This document shows positions 57,620 through 64,000 of a stretch of 64,000 nucleotides of DNA, in pieces; positions within the stretch are counted from its first letter, which is position 1; each line of letters begins with the position of its first letter. This DNA comes from DATFDN01 sp963762525. GTDB lineage: Bacteria; Pseudomonadota; Alphaproteobacteria; Acetobacterales; Acetobacteraceae. The notes below the pieces were generated by a model. That model was given only the letters and a program-made list of their open reading frames with translations. It was not told the DNA's origin and made no database searches. The stretch lies in contig CAVXKT010000005.1 of the NCBI GenBank assembly GCA_963762525.1, positions 124,001 through 188,000 of the forward strand. The letters are read 5' to 3'. The translations under genes and the position numbers were made by a program.

Positions 57620-57699
57620 GCCCCCTCAGTGAGGCGCCGCCAGCGCCGAGACGGCGGCCCGTATCCCGGGAGCCGCCGGCCGCGTTGGCCCGGCTGATG

Positions 57700-57981
57700 G
57701 AGCTCATCGGCTCGGAACTGGTCGAGCTGTCGGCCCACGGCTCCGCCAATGACCGGAATTGCCCGCCTGCGTCCACGATCCGCTTGACGATGCTGAACAG
57801 GTCGAACGTCGAGCGCGCCAGCCGGTCGATCCGGGTGACTGTCACCGCGTCGCCGGCAGCCAAGGCTTCCTACTGCGACCTTCTGCCTGTAGGTGCTGAC
57901 GCGGGCGTATCCGATGATGCGGCTTTGCGGTGCTGTTTCGGTCGTATCTTTTGCAAAGCCTAACCTATTGATGGAACTCAC
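57700..57981 (-). pseudogene. Remnant of a serine recombinase (resolvase/invertase)
   Basis: The minus strand reads SRIIGYARVSTYRQKV, the N-terminus with the catalytic Ser, then after a deletion and frame change EALAAGDAVTVTRIDRLARS and IVDAGGQFRSLAEPWAD, conserved middle segments. About 50 residues between, the C-terminal half of the catalytic domain and the DNA-binding domain are missing. It marks the left edge of a small accessory patch. Not functional. Confidence 0.75.
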
Positions 57982-58020
57982 GCCAGTTGGATTTGCAAAA
58001 ATTTTGACTTATGAACGCGT

Positions 58021-58490
58021 TCAACCCGGTGTAAAAAGTGCCGAACCGACGAGCCGAAAACCTCTGATGGCTTCCGTGCTGGCGTAAAGAAAAAAGCCGA
58101 AAGCGCAGAGTCCCACGAAAAGTGTCATGCCAAAAAATGCGCTAGATGCTCGATAGAACACGGTAGACGGTCTATTGCCGCTAATGAGACTTAGGCAATT
58201 CGTGATAAAGATGGCCCCGAACGATAACGCGGCACAGAATGTTCCCCAAATAAACCACTGCATTGCCGCTATAAAGAACTTGCCCGCATGCTGACTGACA
58301 ATTGGCTTTTGCAAAACGTTTGGATAAACGCAAAGAAGCCAATAGTTGCTCCCCCATTCAGAATTAGAAGTGCTTTCAATGTAGCTTGGCCGCTCTTTAC
58401 AACGGTGTCATATCTGTCAGCTAGCGTGATTTCTCCACTCCGTCTCGGGCTCCCTTTTTCGTCTTCCGCCTCGGTAATCAAGTCGCTCAT
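58021..58490 (-). pseudogene. Two- or three-helix membrane protein, one frameshift
   Basis: From ATG 58490 the frame reads MSDLITEAEDEKGSPRRSGE, then ADRYDTVVKSGQATLKALLI and a first membrane helix (LNGGATIGFFAFIQ). Near 58310 it shifts to KPIVSQHAGKFFIAAMQWFI, with further helices (TFCAALSFGAIFITNCLSLI; FFGMTLFVGLCAFGFFLYAS) to TGA 58021. Together about 155 residues. The layout, a short cytosolic segment then paired membrane helices, recalls small membrane effectors, but I recognise no family. It is AT-richer than its neighbours and divergent from the PIN-like gene. Upstream in-frame codons to 58673 exist without clear support. Confidence 0.5.
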
Positions 58491-58735
58491 GGATCGCCCG
58501 GCATCCTCAATTCGAGGTCTTGCAAGATACACCTTACCGGGTAGGGCGTCACGCGCCGCCCTCTTGCCGTGGAACTCCTTGATATGGCAAGTCGGCTCTG
58601 TCTCGAAATCCTTGATTTTCGGACGCGACCTCTGGGCTAGAACCGTCGCGCCGATGCCATGACAAGCCGACACCGGCAGCTAGGCTCCTCTGGCCGACGG
58701 TAGGGCTACCAGTTAGCCCAGCGAGGACGGGACAC

Positions 58736-59227
58736 ATGTCTGTTGACGTCTATATCGACCACAATGTCTGGCACTTCCTGTTGAAGAGGCATCTTCGTTT
58801 GGAGTGCGAGCTACCCGCTGACGAATTTCGCCTCTCGTTCATCGAGGCGACTATACAATGTTGCGGTATAAGAACTAAGTCCCTCTTTGGCTTTGCGGAC
58901 CCGAATCTTCCAGCGGAGGAGCAGCGAGTCGGGGGATGGGGTGAAGGGGAGTGGGCAAGCGCGGAGGAGCTGAGATTCATCGAGCAGCAGCAGCCCAGAC
59001 TAGGCGCAACCAAAAGGCCAACAAAGCTCTACAAGAACGAAGCCGACATTGCCTTCGGCGCACGAGCATTCAATGGGGTCGTACTCACGTTGGACGCGAA
59101 GCGCGGGCCGATAAAGGACGCTCACGCGCAAAAGGGCAAGGTCGTGTTCCTCGGAGACTTTGATGGGAGTGGGCAATCGCTGCGCGACTTCATCAAAACG
59201 CGCATGCGAGCTGCAAACAGTATCTAG
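58736..59227 (+). CDS. PIN-like domain protein
   Basis: A 163-residue protein. MSVDVYIDHNVWHFLLKRHL resembles the first strand and acidic residue of PIN-type ribonucleases (Asp-x-Asn); KNEADIAFGARAFNGVVLTL with the following Asp gives the middle and later acidic residues; GKVVFLGDFDGS ends the fold. A non-standard insertion (about 55-95, GWGEGEWASAEELRFIEQQQ) lies in the middle. ATG 58736 follows GCGAGGACGGGACAC. Lower in GC than the surrounding genes, beside a resolvase remnant. No antitoxin-like gene overlaps it; a lone PIN-like nuclease or part of a two-gene unit with the divergent membrane protein are both possible. Confidence 0.6.
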   Translation: MSVDVYIDHNVWHFLLKRHLRLECELPADEFRLSFIEATIQCCGIRTKSLFGFADPNLPAEEQRVGGWGEGEWASAEELRFIEQQQPRLGATKRPTKLYKNEADIAFGARAFNGVVLTLDAKRGPIKDAHAQKGKVVFLGDFDGSGQSLRDFIKTRMRAANSI

Positions 59228-59296
59228 GCGGCCTTCCCTTAGGAGCCCTCTAACGCCCGAGCCGCAGGCCCGGCTACCCCTACCCAAGCATCTCCA

Positions 59297-59359
59297 GCAC
59301 AGCATTCCGCCTGTTGCGGGCAGGAAGACGGCGGAATGCGCTGCGCTTTTCCGCCCTAC
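59297..59359. repeat. Second copy of the REP-like palindrome
   Basis: The 30-base arm starting GGCGGAATGCGCTGCGCTTT is at 59330-59359, identical to the arm at 30663-30692. A degraded opposite arm (CAGCACAGCATTCCGCC, 59295-59311) lies only about 18 bases away, so this copy has a short loop. It sits between the PIN-like gene and the 3' end of the DD-carboxypeptidase gene, again beside a gene end. Confidence 0.8.
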
Positions 59360-59369
59360 CCGCCCCGCC

Positions 59370-60551
59370 TCAGCTCCCCCGCACGTAATGCGCGACCACC
59401 GCGATCGCCCGCCCGGGCAAGCCGAGCCGCCCGACATCGGCGCCGGCGACCAGCTCTATTTGCATTTTCGGCACGCCCTTGCCGGCGATGGTCAGCGTGC
59501 CGAGCGGGGCGCCGCGCGCCACCGGGGCGCGGATCGGCGCGTCGTAGTCGAGCTTCACCGAGGCCGTCTTGCGCCAGTTGCGCGGCATGGTCACCACCAG
59601 CCCGCCCGCCGCCACCAGCGGGACGGTCGGCGCTGCGCCCAGCCACACCGGCACGCGCTCGATCGGCTCGCCCGCCGCGGCCAACGTCACGTCCTCGAAA
59701 TTGACGAACGCCCATTCCATCAGCCGCTCGCCCTCTTCGGCGCGCTGGTGCATCGACGACATGCCGTTCAGCACCAGGATCACCCGCCGGTCGCCGCGCA
59801 GGGTGCTGGCGACCAGCCCGAAGCCGCCGGCTTCGGTGTGGCCGGTCTTCAGCCCGTCGGCGGTGCCCTTCTGCACCAGCGGATTGCGGTTCCCCTGCTC
59901 GATATTGTCGTAGCGGAACGTCTTTTCCGAGGCGTAGTGATAGTAGTCCGGGAACCGGCGAATGATCGCGGCGGCGAGCATGGCGATGTCGCGCGCGCTC
60001 ATGTGCTGCTCGGGATCGGGCAAGCCGGTGCTGTTGCGAAACACCGAATGGGTAAGCCCAAGCGTCTGCGCCTCGGCGTTCATCAGCGCGACGAACTGCG
60101 CTTCGGACCCGGCGATCCCCTCGGCCAGCACCACGCAGGCGTCGTTGCCGGAATCCACCTCGATGCCGCGGATCAGGTCCTCGACGCGCACCCGGTCGCC
60201 GACCTGGACGAACATCTTCGATCCGCCGGTGCGCCAGGCGAGCTCGCTGACCGGCAACTGGTCGTCGAGCTTCAGCCGCCCGTCCTTGAGGCGCGAATAG
60301 ACGATGTAGAGGGTCATCAGCTTGGTCATCGACGAGGGCGGCATCTCCTCGTCGGCGGCCTTCTTCAGCAGCTCGGCGCCGGTGTTGAAGTCCATCGCGA
60401 ACGCCCAGCGCGCCGCGGTATCCACCTCGCCCAGCGGCGTCTCCGCCGGGCTGCCGAGCGGCTTCTGCACGGGCTTGGGATGGAGGGGCCGTCCAAACGC
60501 GGAGGCGGGCAGCAGCAACGCGCCGAGCAGGGCGAAGCGGCGGGTCAGCAT
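59370..60551 (-). CDS. D-alanyl-D-alanine carboxypeptidase (penicillin-binding protein 5/6 type)
   Basis: A 393-residue peptidase S11, trimming the terminal D-Ala from peptidoglycan stem peptides. The signal peptide is MLTRRFALLGALLLPASAFG. The three active-site motifs are present: SMTK with nucleophile Ser near residue 74, SGN in IEVDSGNDACVVLAEGIAG near 134, and KTG in GTADGLKTGHTEAGGFGLVA near 228. The C-terminal beta domain and a short amphipathic end follow (GRAIAVVAHYVRGS). Complete. Its neighbour 72 bases upstream is another wall enzyme. Confidence 0.93.
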   Translation of the reverse strand: MLTRRFALLGALLLPASAFGRPLHPKPVQKPLGSPAETPLGEVDTAARWAFAMDFNTGAELLKKAADEEMPPSSMTKLMTLYIVYSRLKDGRLKLDDQLPVSELAWRTGGSKMFVQVGDRVRVEDLIRGIEVDSGNDACVVLAEGIAGSEAQFVALMNAEAQTLGLTHSVFRNSTGLPDPEQHMSARDIAMLAAAIIRRFPDYYHYASEKTFRYDNIEQGNRNPLVQKGTADGLKTGHTEAGGFGLVASTLRGDRRVILVLNGMSSMHQRAEEGERLMEWAFVNFEDVTLAAAGEPIERVPVWLGAAPTVPLVAAGGLVVTMPRNWRKTASVKLDYDAPIRAPVARGAPLGTLTIAGKGVPKMQIELVAGADVGRLGLPGRAIAVVAHYVRGS

Positions 60552-60623
60552 GGGAATCGGTCCTCTCGAGCGACGCCAGCGTTACTCCTCCGCGTCACGT
60601 TCGGTCCAGCGCCGAATCGGCCC

Positions 60624-61586
60624 CTACGCCATGATATCGTCGCCGATCAGGCCGACGACGAGCGCGTAGAAGTCGGACGGGTTGTAGCGGCGGATCGCGC
60701 GAAAATTGTCGAACACCAGAAACGCCTCGTCGCCGGCGCCGTCGGGCAGCAGCAGCTTCGCCTCGCGTTCGCCCGCGAGCGCGCGCCCGTCACGGGCGCG
60801 TAGGCCCAGACCGGCCCATTCGGCCAAGGTCCGCGATTCGCCTTCCGATGGATCAAGGCTCGGCGGCATTGCCACCTGCAATCCCCAGGTTTCGCCCGGT
60901 TGCCAGCCGCTGCGCGCGAGATAGTTGGCGATCGACGCCAGCACGTCCGGCGTGCTGGTCCAGATGTCGCGCCGGCCGTCGCCCTGGAAATCGACCGCGA
61001 AGCGCAGGAACGACGTCGGCATGAACTGCGGCTGACCCATGGCGCCCGCGTACGATCCGGTCATGCGCGGGGCGGCGACGTCGCCATGGTCGAGGATGCG
61101 CAGCGCCGCCATCAGCTCCGAGCGGAAGAACGGCCGCCGTGCGCTCTCCCACGCCAGCGTCGCCAGAGACTCGACTACCCGGTAGTCGCCGGTCTTGGTC
61201 CCGTAGCTGGATTCGAGCCCCCAGATGCCGAGGATCACCGGCGCCGGCACCCCGAACCGCCGCTCCACGGCACCGAACAGCGCCCGATTGCGGCCGAACG
61301 CCGCGCGCCCGTCTGCGATTCGCTGATCGGTGACGAGCAAGGCTCGGTACTGCGGCCAAGTCAGGGTGGATTCGGCCGGGTGGCGGAGCTTGTCGAGCAC
61401 CTTCTGGTTCGGTTCCACCCCGGCGAAGGCGGCATCGAGCGTGCGCGCGCCGATGCCGCCGCGTCGCGCTTCAGCGCGCACGTCGGCGAGAAAGGCGGGA
61501 AAGGAATCCGCACCGGCCGGAGCGGCCAGCGCGGGGAGGGCGACGGCGGCGGGAATTGCGGCCAGCAGCGAGCGTCGGAGCATCAT
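60624..61586 (-). CDS. mltB: Lytic murein transglycosylase B
   Basis: A 320-residue MltB-family enzyme cutting glycan strands with formation of 1,6-anhydro muropeptides. MMLRRSLLAAIPAAVALPAL is an export signal without an obvious lipobox. The catalytic Glu is in ILGIWGLESSYGTKTGDYRV near 117; GSYAGAMGQPQFMPTSFLRF and DGRRDIWTSTPDVLASIANY are family blocks. The start is ATG 61586 (or 61583). With the DD-carboxypeptidase gene downstream it forms a peptidoglycan-remodelling pair. Confidence 0.92.
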   Translation of the reverse strand: MMLRRSLLAAIPAAVALPALAAPAGADSFPAFLADVRAEARRGGIGARTLDAAFAGVEPNQKVLDKLRHPAESTLTWPQYRALLVTDQRIADGRAAFGRNRALFGAVERRFGVPAPVILGIWGLESSYGTKTGDYRVVESLATLAWESARRPFFRSELMAALRILDHGDVAAPRMTGSYAGAMGQPQFMPTSFLRFAVDFQGDGRRDIWTSTPDVLASIANYLARSGWQPGETWGLQVAMPPSLDPSEGESRTLAEWAGLGLRARDGRALAGEREAKLLLPDGAGDEAFLVFDNFRAIRRYNPSDFYALVVGLIGDDIMA

Positions 61587-61668
61587 GGCGCGGCTCTCTG
61601 CCACGCCGCCCCGCTGTGCCGCAATCGGAACCGTGCTATCCAGGGCCAAAATCCGGGGGAGATGCTCA

Positions 61669-62980
61669 ATGTCCGCGACCTCCACCGCGCACGACGCGCT
61701 GGCGCGGGAGACGATGCGCCGGGTGAGTTGGCGGCTGCTGCCGTTCCTGATGCTCGCCTATCTGGTCTGCTACATCGACCGCGTGAACGCCGGCTTCGCC
61801 GCGCTGACGATGAACAAGGCGGTCGGCATCTCGCCCAGCGCCTTCGGCCTCGGCGGCGGCATCTTCTTTCTCTCGTACTGCATCTTCGAGGTACCGAGTA
61901 ATCTGGCGTTGCAGCGCTTCGGCGCCAGCCGCTGGATCGCGCGGATCATGATCTCCTGGGGCATCATCTCCGGCTGTATGGCGCTCACCGCGGGGCCGAA
62001 CAGCTTCATCGGCCTGCGCTTCCTGCTCGGCGCCGCCGAGGCGGGGTTCTTTCCCGGCGTGATCCTCTATCTCACCTACTGGTTCCCGGCCGAGATGCGG
62101 GCCCGCATCGTCGGCATCTTCATGGTGGCGATCCCCGTCTCCGGTTTCGTCGGTTCGCCGGTCTCGGCGGCGCTGCTCGGACTGCACGGCGTATCGGGGC
62201 TCGCCGGCTGGCAATGGCTGTTCATTGTGGAGGCGATTCCGGCGGTGCTGCTCGGCGTCGCGGCGCTCTTTTGGCTGACTGATCGGCCGGAACACGCCGC
62301 CTGGCTGCCGCCGGCGCAACGCGAGTGGCTGGTGCGGCACATCGAATCCGAGCGACTGATCGCGAAACCGGTCGAGCACGCACCGGCGTTGACGGTGATC
62401 CGCAACAAATACGTGCTGGCCATGGCGCTCGTTTACGCCGGCGGCGCAACCGCGAGCTCCGGGCTGGGACTTTGGCAGCCGCAATTCATCAAGTCGTTCG
62501 GTGTCTCCAACATGACGGTGGGCTGGCTGAACGCGATCCCCTACATCCTCTCGGCCGCCGGGATGATCTGGTGGGGCTTGCGGTCGGACCGGGCGGGCGA
62601 GCGATTCTGGCATTTGCTCGCGCCGCTCGCGCTCAGCGGAGTCGGGCTCGCGCTGCTGATCCCCTTCCCGACGCTGCTGCCGTCGATGGTGCTGCTGTGC
62701 GTCGCCGTGGTCGCGACCTCGGTGCAACGCGGCCCGTTCTGGGCCTTCGCCTCGCAATGGCTGTCGGCGCGCAGCTCGGCGGCCGGCATCGCCATGATTA
62801 ACGGCATCGGCACCGGGATGGGCTTCATCTGCAACTATCCTGATGGGCCGGGTGAACCAGGACACCGGGAGCTTCTCGCTGACCATGCTGCCGATCGTCG
62901 GCTTCGTCGTCATCGGCTGCATCGTCATGCTGCTGATCGGCCGCCCGCATCGCGTGGTTCGGGTGGCGGCGGCGGAATAA
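61669..62980 (+). CDS. MFS transporter, anion:cation symporter type, one frameshift
   Basis: Reconstructed to about 436 residues, 12 membrane helices. AYLVCYIDRVNAGFAALTMN in helix 1 and FEVPSNLALQRFGASRWIAR in the first loop are the signature of the ACS family (phthalate, tartrate, galactonate carriers). LFWLTDRPEHAAWLPPAQRE lies in the central loop. Near 62839-62840 one C too many (TATCCTGATG) breaks GFICNY from LMGRVNQDTGSFSLTMLPIV; the last 45 residues end VVRVAAAE at TAA 62978. ATG 61669 follows GGGGGAGATGCTCA. Substrate likely an organic acid. Confidence 0.82.
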
Positions 62981-63031
62981 AGCCCGGCCGGCTATTGGCG
63001 GAATACGGAATTGGGCACCATAAAGCCGTCC

Positions 63032-63851
63032 ATGAAGCATTGGCGACTTGAAGATGTGCCGTGGGACCGCTTCGACCCCGCACGGCTCGATCGCGAGATG
63101 ATCGGGCTGGTCAAGGCGGCAGCGATGGTGGAGCGCAACGGCACCGACTACGCGGTCTATCTCGGCCGCGTGTTCCACGACGATCCGGATTTCCGGGGCG
63201 CCGCCGACCGCTGGGCGGTGGAGGAGGTGCAGCATGGCGACGCGCTCGGGCGCTGGGCGATGCTTGCCGATCCATCATGGGACTATGGTGCGGCGTTTGC
63301 TCGTTACCGGGCGGGCTATCGGCTGCCGCTGGAGGCGACCGCCTCGGTGCGCGGGTCGCGCACCGGCGAGCTGATCGCGCGCTGCATGGTCGAGACCGGG
63401 ACCTCCAGCTATTACGCGGCGCTGTCGGAGGCGACCGAGGAACCGGTTCTGAAGGAAATCTGCCGCCGTATCTCGGCCGACGAATTTCGTCACTTCAAGC
63501 TGTTCTACGATCACATGCGCCGCTATCTGAAGCGTGAGCAAATCGGCCTGTTGCGCCGGTTGCGGATTGCGCTCGGGCGCATCGGCGAGAGCGAGGACGA
63601 CGAGCTCGCCTATGCCTGGCACTGCGGCAACGAACCGGCCGAGGCCGAGTACCGGCCATCAGCGCTGCAGCGCCGCGTACCTCTCGCGCGCCGCCGGCCA
63701 TTATCGCTTCCGCCATGTGGAGCGCGGCATGGGCATGATCTTCAAGGCGGTGGGCCTGAAGCCGCGCGGGCGATTGTCGGACTGGTCGGCGCGCCTCGCG
63801 TGGCGGCTGATCCAACGCCGCCGTCGCCGCCTTGCCGCGCTGGCGGCTTGA
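63032..63851 (+). CDS. Ferritin-like (rubrerythrin-type) four-helix protein, one frameshift
   Basis: Reconstructed to about 272 residues. Conserved acidic/His motifs of a di-iron four-helix bundle are visible: MVERNGTDYAVYLGRVF, RWAVEEVQHGDALGRWAMLA, MVETGTSSYYAALSEATEEP and ISADEFRHFKLFYDHMRRYL (the Glu-x-x-His pairs). Near 63640-63660 the frame changes by two before HQRCSAAYLSRAAGHYRFRH, and the rest ends LAALAA at TGA 63849. ATG 63032 gives MKHWRLEDVPWDRFDP. Related proteins are annotated as ferritin-like or acyl-ACP desaturase-like; enzymatic role unknown. Confidence 0.75.
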
Positions 63852-63867
63852 ACGGATCCATGGAGGA

Positions 63868-63891
63868 GTCCGGGCGGCGAACCGCCCGGAC
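63868..63891. terminator. Strong hairpin between convergent genes
   Basis: GTCCGGGCGG-CGAA-CCGCCCGGAC forms a perfect 10-bp GC stem with a four-base loop. It lies 16 bases after the ferritin-like gene stop and 8 bases beyond the stop of the minus-strand gene at the right edge, so it can serve both directions. No T-run follows on either strand. Confidence 0.65.
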
Positions 63892-63898
63892 AGCCTCC

Positions 63899-64000
63899 TC
63901 AGGCGCCCGCCGCCTGCGGGCCGGCCGGGGCCGGTGCCAATAGTCGCGGGCCGCCCGGTTCCACCTGAAACACCGCGAGACCGCGCCGCACCTGCCCGTC
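63899..64000 (-). CDS. C-terminal end of an unidentified minus-strand protein (partial)
   Basis: A frame entering from the right edge reads RRGLAVFQVEPGGPRLLAPA and ends in AAGA at TGA 63899-63901. About 33 residues are visible, with the Pro/Ala/Gly-rich tail common at protein ends. Codon use fits the neighbours. No family can be named. Confidence 0.45.
   Translation of the reverse strand, partial: DGQVRRGLAVFQVEPGGPRLLAPAPAGPQAAGA

Noticed and set aside
55879..57963. A 694-codon acyl-CoA synthetase with a novel C-terminal domain
   Set aside because: After GGENISPARIE the sequence becomes low-complexity Arg/Gly, while the neighbouring frame carries the normal end of the family. The extension is a frameshift artefact.
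59160..60803. A 547-codon plus-strand open frame
   Set aside because: Antisense to the DD-carboxypeptidase, whose SMTK, SGN and KTG motifs are on the minus strand; composition is shadow-like.

Overview
The window is GC-rich, densely packed bacterial DNA with many 1- and 4-base stop/start overlaps. Gene content (Liv-type amino-acid uptake, CYP153 monooxygenase, sucA-sucB-lpdA, split-beta nitrile hydratase, NIPSNAP and ferritin-like proteins, GT61 proteins with an 'FESLG-NCEFG' domain) points to an alphaproteobacterium, most likely Rhodospirillales/Acetobacteraceae. That placement is inferred from gene content only.

Layout. 1-7.1 kb: tail of an unknown gene, tRNA-Arg(TCT), then a branched-chain/amide ABC transporter (two tandem binding proteins, livH, a livM-livG fusion, livF). 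7.2-16.7 kb: cis-prenyltransferase, CYP153, YihY membrane protein, two glycosyltransferases around an SDR, an MFS carrier, a DoxX-like protein. 16.7-18.7 kb (minus): tightly coupled operon for a nitrile hydratase whose beta subunit is split in two, plus an enoyl-CoA hydratase. 18.7-23.5 kb: aspartate dehydrogenase, cupin, CNNM/CBS protein, glycogen synthase. 23.5-25.6 kb: small island (DUF1772-like membrane protein, AAA ATPase) between a degenerate copy of the carB 5' end and the real carB. 25.6-32.2 kb: carB, greA, ilvA, a palindromic repeat, GFA protein, quinone oxidoreductase. 32.2-38.2 kb: less GC-rich accessory region with a caspase-like gene broken by an IS630-family element that is itself interrupted by an IS21-family element; the far side carries a 33-residue tandem-repeat protein that probably was the C-terminus of the caspase-like protein. 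38.2-50.5 kb: NIPSNAP, acyl-CoA carboxylase, enoyl-CoA hydratase, an unusual membrane-anchored receiver protein, the 2-oxoglutarate dehydrogenase operon with a small coiled-coil/TM gene inside it, PdxA and an aminotransferase. 50.5-57.6 kb: Ogt and Ada-AlkA alkylation repair, UbiB-like kinase, M3 peptidase, acyl-CoA synthetase. 57.6-59.3 kb: second small accessory patch (resolvase remnant, 2-TM protein, PIN-like protein). 59.3-64 kb: DD-carboxypeptidase, lytic transglycosylase, MFS carrier, ferritin-like protein, tail of an unknown gene.

A cross-cutting property: roughly twenty apparent single-base frameshifts, several of them one extra base in a short homopolymer, plus one in-frame TAG, interrupt genes that otherwise look functional. 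Some affect accessory DNA that may be decaying; others hit housekeeping-like genes. Uncorrected sequencing or assembly error is a serious alternative to real pseudogenes. I give such genes their full reconstructed span and note where the frame breaks.
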